DNA of 35,672 nucleotides from an uncultured Desulfofustis sp. (lineage in GTDB: Bacteria; Desulfobacterota; Desulfobulbia; Desulfobulbales; Desulfocapsaceae): positions 1 through 35,672 of the forward strand of contig CAJQNS010000171.1 of NCBI GenBank assembly GCA_905479735.1. Reading direction: 5' to 3'. This document shows, in pieces, positions 17,315 to 25,353 of the stretch (within the stretch, counting starts at the first letter, position 1; every line of letters begins with the position of its first letter). Both the position numbers and the translations under genes were made by a program. A model generated the notes under the pieces. That model had not been told where the DNA came from. It made no database searches and worked only from the letters and a program-made list of their open reading frames with translations.

Positions 17315-18225
17315 GGTTTGCTCGCTAATCCTATGGTTTTTTCGAGGTTGGCATTGGTGAATATTGCCCCGTTTATATCGGCGTCAGTGAAATTGGCCAG
17401 CAGCAGGTTTGCCCCACTGAGGTCGGCTCCTTGCAAGTCGGCGTTGCTCAGATCTGCTCCCGGCAGGTTGGCATGATTGAGCCTGGCGTTTCTGAGGTTT
17501 GCTCCGTTGAGATTCGCTCTTCTGAGATTTGCGTAGCGCAGGTCCGCTCCACTCAAATCAGCGTCCTGAAGATTGGCTTTGACCAGCGAGGCCTCCTTGA
17601 GATCCATACCGGCCATGTTGCAGCCCGGACAATTTCCGGCAAGACGCTTGGCGGTCTGTCCGCTGTCATTTTCTGATGAAGTGTTAATTTCAATGTCTTT
17701 AGATGGGGTGGGCTCGGCCGCAGCCGAGGTGGCTGGGGAAGGGCTCTGCTGCGAGGCAATTTGCTGGCGAACGGATTTGGGAGGGGATGCCTTTTCAATC
17801 TGCTTGGCCAGAGCGGCAGGATCGCCTTCAACCTTCATTGCCGTATAGTAGGCAGCCCCATTGGCGGTAAAAAAGGTGAGTTTGTCGGCCTGCTGGTTAT
17901 CGAATACCTTGTAGCACTTGATATCTCCATAGTACCAGATTCTGAATTTTAGGCAGAGCTGGTTCTCATCGGTTACATCCCATTTTCCAACATCTTGCTG
18001 ATTTTCATTATCAACGGCAGACAACAGACCACCCTGATCAAAATAGACCGTTCCGCTGAAATCGTAGGCCGACATGATGAGAGAATTGTCGGCAATCACC
18101 GCAAAAATCTGTTCGGAGGTTAATTCTGTGTTGTCACGTTTGGACGCCTGTTTGGAGGTAATCGGTCCGCAGCTGGTAACGAGGACAACCATTAGGCACA
18201 GCAGTAAATAAAAGACTCTGTTCAT
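17311..18225 (-). CDS. Pentapeptide-repeat lipoprotein
   Basis: A 304-residue exported lipoprotein. The N terminus is a type II signal peptide with lipobox LVTSC, giving lipidated Cys19. Residues about 40-130 form an uncharacterised globular part, followed by a Pro/Ser/Ala-rich linker (about 145-195). The C-terminal ~100 residues are tandem A(D/N)LXX pentapeptides (ADLSG ADLRY ANLRR ANLNG and so on), which fold into a right-handed quadrilateral beta-helix. A CPGC pair lies just before the repeats. Because it is exported, it is unlikely to be a Qnr/MfpA-type gyrase-protecting protein. It overlaps dnaE by 4 bases and has its own 255-bp upstream region. Function unknown. Confidence 0.8.
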   Translation of the reverse strand: MNRVFYLLLCLMVVLVTSCGPITSKQASKRDNTELTSEQIFAVIADNSLIMSAYDFSGTVYFDQGGLLSAVDNENQQDVGKWDVTDENQLCLKFRIWYYGDIKCYKVFDNQQADKLTFFTANGAAYYTAMKVEGDPAALAKQIEKASPPKSVRQQIASQQSPSPATSAAAEPTPSKDIEINTSSENDSGQTAKRLAGNCPGCNMAGMDLKEASLVKANLQDADLSGADLRYANLRRANLNGANLRNARLNHANLPGADLSNADLQGADLSGANLLLANFTDADINGAIFTNANLEKTIGLASKP

Positions 18226-18315
18226 AAATTTGACTCCCTGATCGCCATGACAAATTGGGGAAGGAATTACTTCAGAATGAAACTAGAAAATACCATGATC
18301 ATATCGGATTGGGCA

Positions 18316-18337
18316 TAAAAAAAGAGTGGCTCTATTT
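18316..18337 (-). terminator. Weak Rho-independent terminator candidate downstream of nhaA
   Basis: On the minus strand, AGAG-CCA-CTCT is followed by a run of T, and flanking A residues can extend the stem after one mismatch. It lies about 145 bases past the nhaA stop and 90 bases ahead of the pentapeptide lipoprotein gene, where an operon boundary is expected. The stem is short, so confidence is limited. The remainder of 18226-18480 is AT-rich with no gene. Confidence 0.4.
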
Positions 18338-18480
18338 ACTTGAGTTTAGGTGTTTGGTGAAAATATAAATAGTTATTACAGATGGATGGACACTTAATAA
18401 AATTTCACCTTGAGGATTTTTATTAACAGAATTGAATCTGCTAGCAGGGCTGTGGGATACGTGCACACCGTGTTGAACTG

Positions 18481-19854
18481 CTATTTGGAGGTGGTTTTGT
18501 AGAGCCAGACATACCCCAGGATTCCTGCGGCCAATGAGGCAAAGAGAATGCCTATTTTGGCGTTGAGCAGGGCTTCGGGGTTGGCTTCGAAAGCCAAAGT
18601 TCCGATAAATATGGACATGGTGAAGCCAATGCCGGCCAGAAGACCGATGCCGAGGATCTGGGGCATGGTGACACCCTGGGGTAGATCACCAAGTTTTAAC
18701 TTTATAACCAGCCAGGAGAAGGAGAAAATACCGACCACCTTACCTAGCAGTAACCCGGCCATTACGCCTATGGTAACCGGGTGAAGCAGAATCTCACCAA
18801 GTCTGTCAAAATCTATTGGGATCCCGGCGTTGGCCAGGGCAAACAAAGGAACAATAGTAAACGACACCCAGCCATGCAGGGTATGCTCCATCCGCTGCAG
18901 TGGGCTCTCCATCTTATGAAGTCCGTTTTCCATGGCTTGCAGAAGAGCCTGTTTTTTGTTGTTGCGTAACACACCGAGCATTTTGGAATCGCTTGATTCC
19001 TGGATCTGACTGTGGAAATTTTTCAGCAGATCTGTCATTGCCTCGCCAAACAGATGGCTGTTGAGCGAGGATCGCGCGGGAACGGTAAAAGCGGTCAGGA
19101 CACCGACCAGTGTCGCGTGAATACCAGACTTCAGCATGGCCAGCCAGAAAATTAGACCAATCAGCCCATAGGGTAAGGGGCTTCTTACTCCCACCAGGTT
19201 GGCGCAGATGAGGAGCAGAAAGCAGACTCCTGAAAAGAAGAGGGCGCCCATATGGATAGAGTCAGTGTAGAACAGAGCAATTACCAGGATGGCTCCGATA
19301 TCGTCAACGATAGCCAGGGCCAGCAGCATGGCTACCAGCGGCTTGGGTACCCGGGAGCCGAGCAGGGCTACTATTCCGACGGCAAAGGCGATATCGGTGG
19401 CCATCGGTATGCCCCAGCCATTGGCTTCGGGCCCCGAGCTGTTGAACAGCAGATAAAATCCGGCGGGTACGACCATTCCGCCAATTGCCGCGCTGATGGG
19501 AAGAATTGCCTGTCTCAGATTGGATAATTCGCCAATGAGTATTTCTCTCTTGACTTCAAGCCCGATGACAAAAAAGAACAGTGCCATAAGACCGTCGTTG
19601 ATCCAATGCTGGATGGACTGGCTGATATAATATTTCTCTGTGCCGATGCTGAACTTGGTATGAAGAACTGCATCGTAGACTGGAAAAAGTGGGCTGTTGG
19701 CTATGACCAGCGCCAACGCCACACATATCATCAGGAGTATGCCGGAGGAAGTTTCCTGGTGGAGAAATTCCTCTATGGGTGAAACGACCTGTTTGAAGCT
19801 TTTCTCAAAGGTAGTGTAAGAAGGGGAGTTTCGCTGATCTGTTATTTGACTCAT
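18481..19854 (-). CDS. nhaA: Na+/H+ antiporter NhaA
   Basis: A 457-residue inner-membrane antiporter that exchanges Na+ (or Li+) for protons in pH and sodium homeostasis. Family motifs include FFFVIGLEVKREIL (93-106), IPMATDIAFAVGIVALLG with Asp154, and LALAIVDDIGAILVIALFY with the ion-binding pair Asp184/Asp185. About 11-12 membrane helices are visible. It is ~70 residues longer than the E. coli protein, chiefly through a longer N terminus and a hydrophilic, Met/Gln-rich loop around 280-335 (for example NKKQALLQAMENGLHKMES). The start is only 4 bases after the stop of a periplasmic binding-protein gene, with no separate Shine-Dalgarno evident, so expression is probably coupled. Confidence 0.95.
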   Translation of the reverse strand: MSQITDQRNSPSYTTFEKSFKQVVSPIEEFLHQETSSGILLMICVALALVIANSPLFPVYDAVLHTKFSIGTEKYYISQSIQHWINDGLMALFFFVIGLEVKREILIGELSNLRQAILPISAAIGGMVVPAGFYLLFNSSGPEANGWGIPMATDIAFAVGIVALLGSRVPKPLVAMLLALAIVDDIGAILVIALFYTDSIHMGALFFSGVCFLLLICANLVGVRSPLPYGLIGLIFWLAMLKSGIHATLVGVLTAFTVPARSSLNSHLFGEAMTDLLKNFHSQIQESSDSKMLGVLRNNKKQALLQAMENGLHKMESPLQRMEHTLHGWVSFTIVPLFALANAGIPIDFDRLGEILLHPVTIGVMAGLLLGKVVGIFSFSWLVIKLKLGDLPQGVTMPQILGIGLLAGIGFTMSIFIGTLAFEANPEALLNAKIGILFASLAAGILGYVWLYKTTSK

Positions 19855-19858
19855 GAGT

Positions 19859-20689
19859 TCAGAAATCTTTGAGAACGGTTAAATCGGGCAGACTGACGAT
19901 CCAGTCGCTGCTCTTGAACCAGAATTCCTGCATGGCCTTGAGGGCCCCGGAACCTATGAGAAGGTTGAGATAATTTTCCAGCAGATTGATAAACAGGGGG
20001 TCGCCGGCTGGCACTCCGATTCCGAGTTGCTCGTAGCTGAGAATTTTTTCATAGACGGAGAAGCCCCTTTCCTTGTAGCGGAACTCGGCAACCTTACAGA
20101 ATGGATAATCAGAGATGATCCCGTCGATTTCATTATTGAGCAACTTGATCAGGGCCTGATCAAGGCTTGTGGTAAAAATGGCCTCCGCCTTGGGCAGCAC
20201 GACCCGAACCGTCATCTCGGCGGTGGTGTCACTCAATACGGCAATCCTCAATCCTTCTCTGTTCAAATCTAACGGTTCGTCAAGTGATTCTATGATGTCG
20301 TTTCTGCCGAGGAAGGCCTGACCTGAATTACCGTAAGGACCGACAAAGGCAATCTCCATATTGCGTCTCGGAGTGATACTGAGCCCCGACATGATCATGT
20401 CGACCGTTTCTTCTTCAAGGTTGGGAATCAGCTCATGAAAGGGCAGCCGGACGATGCGCAGGTTGACATTCATCGACTTGGCGAGTTCCCTGGCCAGGGA
20501 TATGTCAAAGCCGATCAGATCGCCCTGATCTGAGGTCACGCTGAAAGGAGGGAAATCACCGGGGGTACCGAGGACCAGCTCTCCATTGGCCTTGATCCGG
20601 TCGATGACATGGCCGGCGGCGGCAAAATCACAAAGCTTCCCACCATAGGTAAACAAACAAACCGCTATAAAGAATATTGCCAGTCTCAT
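19859..20689 (-). CDS. Orphan type-3 periplasmic solute-binding protein (amino-acid-binding family)
   Basis: A 276-residue exported protein with a signal peptide (hydrophobic 3-16, likely cleavage near Ala25) and no lipobox. The mature part has the SBP_bac_3 fold signature: LGTPGDFPPFSV (40-51), IGFDISLARELA (59-70), SGLSITPRR (101-109, including the usual ligand-binding Arg) and FVGPYGNSGQ (115-124). Such proteins usually deliver amino acids to an ABC permease, but no permease or ATPase is near; instead nhaA follows after 4 bases. It could serve a permease encoded elsewhere, act as a sensor, or modulate the antiporter; the last idea is speculative. A structured element lies 52 bases upstream of its start. 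Confidence 0.85.
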   Translation of the reverse strand: MRLAIFFIAVCLFTYGGKLCDFAAAGHVIDRIKANGELVLGTPGDFPPFSVTSDQGDLIGFDISLARELAKSMNVNLRIVRLPFHELIPNLEEETVDMIMSGLSITPRRNMEIAFVGPYGNSGQAFLGRNDIIESLDEPLDLNREGLRIAVLSDTTAEMTVRVVLPKAEAIFTTSLDQALIKLLNNEIDGIISDYPFCKVAEFRYKERGFSVYEKILSYEQLGIGVPAGDPLFINLLENYLNLLIGSGALKAMQEFWFKSSDWIVSLPDLTVLKDF

Positions 20690-20740
20690 AACCCTTTTTC
20701 TGTTCCAATCTATTGCTGGAGAGCTGTGAACCTAATCGTA

Positions 20741-20825
20741 GACCGCTACCAAAGACTGCAAGACTGCAGTTCTGGAAGATCCAGGCAGTCAATCGATCTA
20801 GGTAAATCGATTTGTTGCAGCGGTC
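20741..20825 (-). ncRNA. Cloverleaf-like structured element upstream of the binding-protein/nhaA pair
   Basis: A 7-bp outer stem (GACCGCT 20741-20747 with AGCGGTC 20819-20825) encloses three perfect hairpins: ACTGCA/TGCAGT (20755-20760, 20765-20770, 4-base loop), CTGGA/TCCAG (20772-20776, 20780-20784, 3-base loop) and AATCGAT/ATCGATT (20791-20797, 20806-20812, 8-base loop). This makes a four-way junction in 85 nt. It starts 18 bases after the Omp85-like stop and ends 51 bases before the binding-protein ATG. It lacks tRNA features (no TTCRANNC T-loop, no GG D-loop). The orientation is inferred from neighbours; it may be a leader RNA, a riboswitch-like element, a 3' UTR structure or a set of DNA dyads. 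Confidence 0.4.
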
Positions 20826-20843
20826 AAAATCGTACTAGCGGAT

Positions 20844-22169
20844 CTAGAACGGATGTTGAAACATCACCCAGAAATTGGTTCCCTCCTCGGAGAACGCGGT
20901 GTCGAAACGAACTACGGCGCCAGCCGTCATTGCTCGTAAGCCAATACCCCCATCGAACTTCAAGTCGGAAAAAAGTTCGCCCAGATCATAATCGGGCGCC
21001 ACTCTTCCTACTTCGACAAAGGGCACCAGCTGAAACCAGTCAAGGTGGAGCCAGCGCAGCCAGTTGACACCGGCCACCGGATTCCAGTCCAGGGTGTAAC
21101 GGTACTCAGCAGCGCCGTAGATGACCGACCGATCGTTGAACCGATTGTTGGGAAATCCTTTCATCCGATACCAACCGCCAAGCCGGGCACCGTCGAGAAA
21201 GGGAGGCTTGTTCTCAACGATGACGTCGCCGTTTTCATCGATCGTTTCATTCCAGGAAAGCGAGCTGCCGGTCCAGAAGTTCAGAGCCACCACCCGCTGT
21301 CGTGATAATCTCGAAGCGCCCAGGTTGAAAAACTTGCTGGCTTCAAATTCAAGGAAGTCCCACTCGCCGGTATTTCCTTCGTTGAAGCTTCTACTGTAGG
21401 CAAGGTACTGAAGACTTCCGAAGCTTGGGTTGGTGGCAAAGTCGGTGTTATTGTAAAGGTAGCCGATCTCCCACGGATATGAATCGCCCGAGAAAGTGCC
21501 TGTATCAGTTCTGTAGTCCTGGTACCTGCCTGCCTGACCCAGCAGCAGCACAGAAATACCTGTTTCCAGCGGATTCCATTTCTCGCCGCCGGTGGCTCCG
21601 GATTGCAGAATTCCGTTCTTCAGTTTATATCTTCCCTTGTGCTCATTTTTCATACTGCCGATCGGCAGTACATATTCGAATTTGAGCTCATACCAGTTGT
21701 CGCTGCCCTCATCCTCTATGTAATCGTCCTTGTCCGAGCCGTTTGAGCCGGCAACAGTGGAATCGAAATCGGACGATAGTCGTGGTACCTGTGTGTAGGC
21801 ACGGTTTCGTGGGAAGTCGCTGACGGCGCCAAAGGCGCTGAAATAAAGTCTCTTTGAAAAGGGCAGAAGATAATCCCACATGCCGCCGACTATCCCTTTG
21901 GCGTCATCGAAGCTGCCGAACACGGATCCAGCGAAAATTAATTGATCCTGGAAGTAGCCTTTGGTGAAACCGCCAACTCCCACAGTGGTTCCCATAGAAT
22001 CTGAAGGGAAGGCGTAAGGTAGAACGAGTCTATTCTCAGCCATGTTGGGATTTTCCTCACGGGTGGTCGAGTATTTCACCGATGCGGCTGGCCGGGCGCC
22101 TACCACCGACGGCAGAATAAGGCAGGTGGTGAGCAAAACGGGGATGATTCTCAAAAGTGTATTTTTCAT
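20844..22169 (-). CDS. Omp85/BamA-family outer-membrane barrel protein without POTRA domains
   Basis: A 441-residue outer-membrane protein. A Sec signal peptide (about 1-25) is followed directly by beta-barrel sequence with alternating aromatic strands and a terminal Phe (VMFQHPF), the outer-membrane insertion signal. GGWYRMKGFPNNRFNDRS, followed by YGAAEYRY, corresponds to the loop-6 (V)RGF region and following strand of BamA/TamA/D15 surface antigens, with Lys where the conserved Arg usually stands. There is no room for POTRA repeats, so it belongs with the small BamA-like paralogues of unknown role. AGGAGA lies 8 bases before the ATG. It is third in a run after the class III FBPase and GlpX-like genes, 51 bases downstream of the latter. 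Confidence 0.8.
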   Translation of the reverse strand: MKNTLLRIIPVLLTTCLILPSVVGARPAASVKYSTTREENPNMAENRLVLPYAFPSDSMGTTVGVGGFTKGYFQDQLIFAGSVFGSFDDAKGIVGGMWDYLLPFSKRLYFSAFGAVSDFPRNRAYTQVPRLSSDFDSTVAGSNGSDKDDYIEDEGSDNWYELKFEYVLPIGSMKNEHKGRYKLKNGILQSGATGGEKWNPLETGISVLLLGQAGRYQDYRTDTGTFSGDSYPWEIGYLYNNTDFATNPSFGSLQYLAYSRSFNEGNTGEWDFLEFEASKFFNLGASRLSRQRVVALNFWTGSSLSWNETIDENGDVIVENKPPFLDGARLGGWYRMKGFPNNRFNDRSVIYGAAEYRYTLDWNPVAGVNWLRWLHLDWFQLVPFVEVGRVAPDYDLGELFSDLKFDGGIGLRAMTAGAVVRFDTAFSEEGTNFWVMFQHPF

Positions 22170-22220
22170 CGAAATCTGTCTCCTGTGGGAAGTTACTGAG
22201 CAGCAAAATAGAAGTTCACT

Positions 22221-23168
22221 CTAGAATACAGGTTTATAGTCGAAGAAGTGCCTTGTTTCAAGTTTTCGATAGGTTTTGGTCTCGGCCCTGGCAACAAAAG
22301 AACTGGTTACCGCACCATTTGAGGTAAAGCGAACACCTTCAAGAAATTCGCCATCGGTCACCCCGGTTGCAGCTACGGCAACCTCTTTGGAGCGAATCAG
22401 ATCATGGGTTCTGAAAATCTTATCGAAATCACCGATGCCATGTGACTTCGCCTGTTCCCGGTCACGATTGTTTTCATAAAGAATTTTTCCTTCGAAGTAG
22501 CCCCCAAGGCAGTTGATGGCTGCCGCCACCAATGTGCTTTCGGGTGCATAGCCGTAGCCCATGTAGATGTCGGTCTTTTCGCCTATGATGGCTGACAGGC
22601 AGCCTGAAATCTCGCCTTCTTCTATCAACTTGATACGAGCGCCGGTCTGCCGGACCTCCTTGATGAGCTGCGTGTGCCTGGCCTGGTTCAGTATACAGAC
22701 AGTCACATTTTCAGTGTATTTACCCAAGGCTCGGGCGGTGCGTTTTACATTTATGGCCGGCGGCTGGTCGATATTGATCACATTGCCGACCTCGGGACCG
22801 ACGACGATTTTATACATGCTCAGGTTAGGAACCGTCTGGACCACTCCCTTGGGTGCGATCACTGCATAGGAGGTGGCGTTGTTGCCGCCGGTTGCTGCCG
22901 AATGGTGGGCCTCCAGCGCGATTGCCATGACATCCATGGTTGGTCCCCCCTGACCGATATCCAGGGGCATATCGATAATATCGTCACGACTCTCAAACCG
23001 GTCGTTAATAAGACTGCCGTCAATCTGGAGACGATTCAGGGTCTTGGCAATTGCACCCCGGGCGGTGTTGAGGATGTCGATATAATCGCCCAGTCCCTGA
23101 GTTCTAGCCGCGGTAAGCGCAGCTATCTCGGTTGCCCTTACTATCTCCATTCCGTAGTTTGTATCCAT
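22221..23168 (-). CDS. glpX: GlpX-family (class II FBPase-like) protein with a non-canonical active site
   Basis: A 315-residue protein that aligns along its length with GlpX: N-terminal EIVRATEIAALTAARTQGLGD, LQIDGSLI, MYKIVVGPEVG, the RHTQLIKEVRQTGARI segment, YAPESTLVAAAI, ATGVTDGEFLEGV and TSSFVARAETKTYRK. However, the motifs that bind metal and substrate in class II fructose-1,6-bisphosphatase are replaced. E. coli GEGEIDEAP becomes NDRFESRDDI (55-64), DPIEGT becomes ALEAHHS (84-90), and Asp33 aligns with a Leu. Only the Glu of the APE segment clearly remains. It may be a different phosphatase or a non-catalytic partner. It follows the class III FBPase gene by 66 bases. The start is supported by CAGGA 6 bases upstream. 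Confidence 0.75.
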   Translation of the reverse strand: MDTNYGMEIVRATEIAALTAARTQGLGDYIDILNTARGAIAKTLNRLQIDGSLINDRFESRDDIIDMPLDIGQGGPTMDVMAIALEAHHSAATGGNNATSYAVIAPKGVVQTVPNLSMYKIVVGPEVGNVINIDQPPAINVKRTARALGKYTENVTVCILNQARHTQLIKEVRQTGARIKLIEEGEISGCLSAIIGEKTDIYMGYGYAPESTLVAAAINCLGGYFEGKILYENNRDREQAKSHGIGDFDKIFRTHDLIRSKEVAVAATGVTDGEFLEGVRFTSNGAVTSSFVARAETKTYRKLETRHFFDYKPVF

Positions 23169-23234
23169 GGGGGTCCTGATCGAATTGAGCGGTTGCGTTT
23201 TTGAGTTTCACAGATCAAATAGCATAAGACCTCG

Positions 23235-25085
23235 CTAGTCCATCTCGGCTGCGAGCTTGGTTATCTTTTTCATAAGCCGGTCTCGTTCTATTTGAAGTTT
23301 CTTGCCTTCCTGGCTGTTCTTTACTTTTTTGGGATGAAGAAACTCATCGATGATTTCGATATCGAGCGGGGCCGAGTCAAGTTTGCGTTCCGCTTCTTTG
23401 ATTTCGTCAGGGGTCGGCAGAATGATACCGTAAAGCTGATGCGGCGTCTGGACAAGTGAGTGGCCGCGATTGTAGTAGGCCGCGGCAAATCCACCGTCGA
23501 CGTTTATTGCCACCCCGTCGTCGCTGGCCATGTGTTTGCCCTTGAGATAATCTATGGGAAGATGGCCGTAGACGACCCGCTTGACCCCGAACTCCTTCAG
23601 CAATTTCGTTTTGAATTCAGGTTTCTCCAGATTATTCAGCCAGTAAAGAGACCGTTCAACATGGGTAGCTTTGTCGACCAGAAAATAGCGTTCGAAGGTT
23701 TTCATAGCATGTTTGCCGAAAAAAGGTGATTTCGGCCCACACCAGAGGTAGAAAAATAACGCCTGGTCTCGTCGATCCTGGGGTTTGCCCTCCTGGTAAT
23801 TGTTGCCGACCCGCTCGATGGTAGCCTGGATAAAGGTGAGCAGGTTTTTGCCGCTGCGGCCGAGGAACTCGTCAAACTCTCCTTCACTGGTGGATGGTAC
23901 CAGAGCGTGGATGTTTAACATATCGTTGTAGATAGAATATGTCTTGCCGACGCTGAACAGATAGCCGAGCAGCCGTTTAAGTTTTCTGTTGGTTATGAAC
24001 TGAGCCGCCAGATCATCGATAACTTCCTGCTCCTCCTCCGTTAAACGTCTTGGGTCCTCAGAATCGATAGTGGGGAAGTAGTTATCGTTAAGCCCCTCGG
24101 TACGATTGTTAGCGAGCATCACCGAGAGTTTATCAAGCCAGAGCCTTGACTCCATTTCATAATCGGGAAAGTCAGCGATGGTCTGTTCCTCGAGTTTGAA
24201 CTGGATCACGGCTAGGGCTTTTTCCATGGATCTGCCCTTGTCACTTTTGGCCTTGAAATTCCCGGTCACCTTTTCGGCAGGATAGGTTGAGGTGGCAAAT
24301 GACTCGAGCAGGGAGACGTCGAAGTCGAGTCGATCCATGAATTCGAAATGGTCGTATCGGGAGGTAATGCGGATTGCCTCGGCAATGAGCGACTTGCTGC
24401 CTGAGGCCGCCCCCATCCAGAGGATATCATGATTGCCAAAGACATAGTCGACAATGCGGCGATAGGGAGAGGAGGAGAGAAAGCGTATGATTTTGTCCGG
24501 TTGAGGACCCCGGTCGAAAACATCGCCAAGAACCTGGATACGGTCAAGCAGCACGTTGCGTATGCCATGACAGAGATGAGTAATCAGCCTGGCAGAGATA
24601 ATCTCTTTCTCAAAAATGGGATTGGGTACCACCAGACCTGCCAACAGCCTGGAGATCGTCTGACGGAACTCCGGCATCAGTATTTCTTCAATTTCGTAAC
24701 GGGCGTTGGTCAGTTTGTATTTGAGGATCTGGACCAGGCAGAGAATGACATCCTGGGTGTCCATCTTGATTGTCTCATCAACTATATATTGCTGCTGTCT
24801 GATTATCCTTACCAGGTACTGCACCTTGTCGGTGGAAAAAGTGTTAGGCAGTGCTTCCCGGCAGGTCTGGTATAATACTCCGAAACGGCCTCGCAATATC
24901 GACTTGAAGCGGTCTCCTTCACCGTGCAGATCGCTTATCCACAGCGTGGTCGGTATATTGGCATTGAGCTCTGTTTCAACCTGCAAAAGCCGCTGGGCCA
25001 GTTCGTCAATACCCCTGGCTCTGACCAGGGAACTCGGCAGTTTCTTCTTGCTATCTGTTTTTTGGCGGGAACGATTTTTAACCAT
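23235..25085 (-). CDS. fbp: Fructose-1,6-bisphosphatase class III
   Basis: A 616-residue Firmicutes-type (class III) fructose-1,6-bisphosphatase, a calcineurin-like metallophosphatase that makes fructose-6-phosphate in gluconeogenesis. The metallophosphatase motifs are in order: [10 protein letters not shown] (51-60), GDVFDRGP (187-194), [14 protein letters not shown] (217-230) and, near the C terminus, [14 protein letters not shown] and [12 protein letters not shown]. Length is slightly below the usual 640-670. A strong Shine-Dalgarno (GGAGGGG) precedes the ATG. It heads a minus-strand series with the GlpX-like gene and the outer-membrane protein. Its presence means that the cell does not need the divergent GlpX-like protein for this reaction. 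Confidence 0.93.
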   Translation of the reverse strand: MVKNRSRQKTDSKKKLPSSLVRARGIDELAQRLLQVETELNANIPTTLWISDLHGEGDRFKSILRGRFGVLYQTCREALPNTFSTDKVQYLVRIIRQQQYIVDETIKMDTQDVILCLVQILKYKLTNARYEIEEILMPEFRQTISRLLAGLVVPNPIFEKEIISARLITHLCHGIRNVLLDRIQVLGDVFDRGPQPDKIIRFLSSSPYRRIVDYVFGNHDILWMGAASGSKSLIAEAIRITSRYDHFEFMDRLDFDVSLLESFATSTYPAEKVTGNFKAKSDKGRSMEKALAVIQFKLEEQTIADFPDYEMESRLWLDKLSVMLANNRTEGLNDNYFPTIDSEDPRRLTEEEQEVIDDLAAQFITNRKLKRLLGYLFSVGKTYSIYNDMLNIHALVPSTSEGEFDEFLGRSGKNLLTFIQATIERVGNNYQEGKPQDRRDQALFFYLWCGPKSPFFGKHAMKTFERYFLVDKATHVERSLYWLNNLEKPEFKTKLLKEFGVKRVVYGHLPIDYLKGKHMASDDGVAINVDGGFAAAYYNRGHSLVQTPHQLYGIILPTPDEIKEAERKLDSAPLDIEIIDEFLHPKKVKNSQEGKKLQIERDRLMKKITKLAAEMD

Positions 25086-25253
25086 GATCCCCTCCTCAAG
25101 GGAGCTTAATGATGAGAAATGAGCGTACCATGGTGCTTCAATTATGGGAAAAAAAAGATAAATTTAGTAGGTTTGCCATCATCTTAAATTAATAGCGCGA
25201 CCTCATAAATATACTAGCAAGTGGGAATTGTAGAGGCAACCTATTTGATGGTT

Positions 25254-25272
25254 ATCCAGAGCGGGTCTGGAT
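25254..25272. promoter_or_regulatory. 7-bp dyad in the divergent fbp/hydrolase intergenic region
   Basis: ATCCAGA (25254-25260) and TCTGGAT (25266-25272) are perfectly inverted around GCGGG. It lies between the divergently transcribed class III FBPase and alpha/beta hydrolase genes, about 80 bases before the latter. It may be an operator or a leader hairpin. The rest of the 268-bp gap is AT-rich, with a possible -10 (TATAAA) near 25307-25312 but no convincing -35. Confidence 0.35.
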
Positions 25273-25353
25273 CGCGATTTTCAAAAATGATTAACTGTTT
25301 GTGGGTATAAATTCTCATTGTCAAAGCTAAGAGTTCAACGGACGAACTGATCA

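Noticed and set aside
20741-20825. tRNA gene
   Set aside because: The fold is cloverleaf-like and the length fits, but both strands lack the T-loop consensus, the D-loop GG and a sensible anticodon arm.
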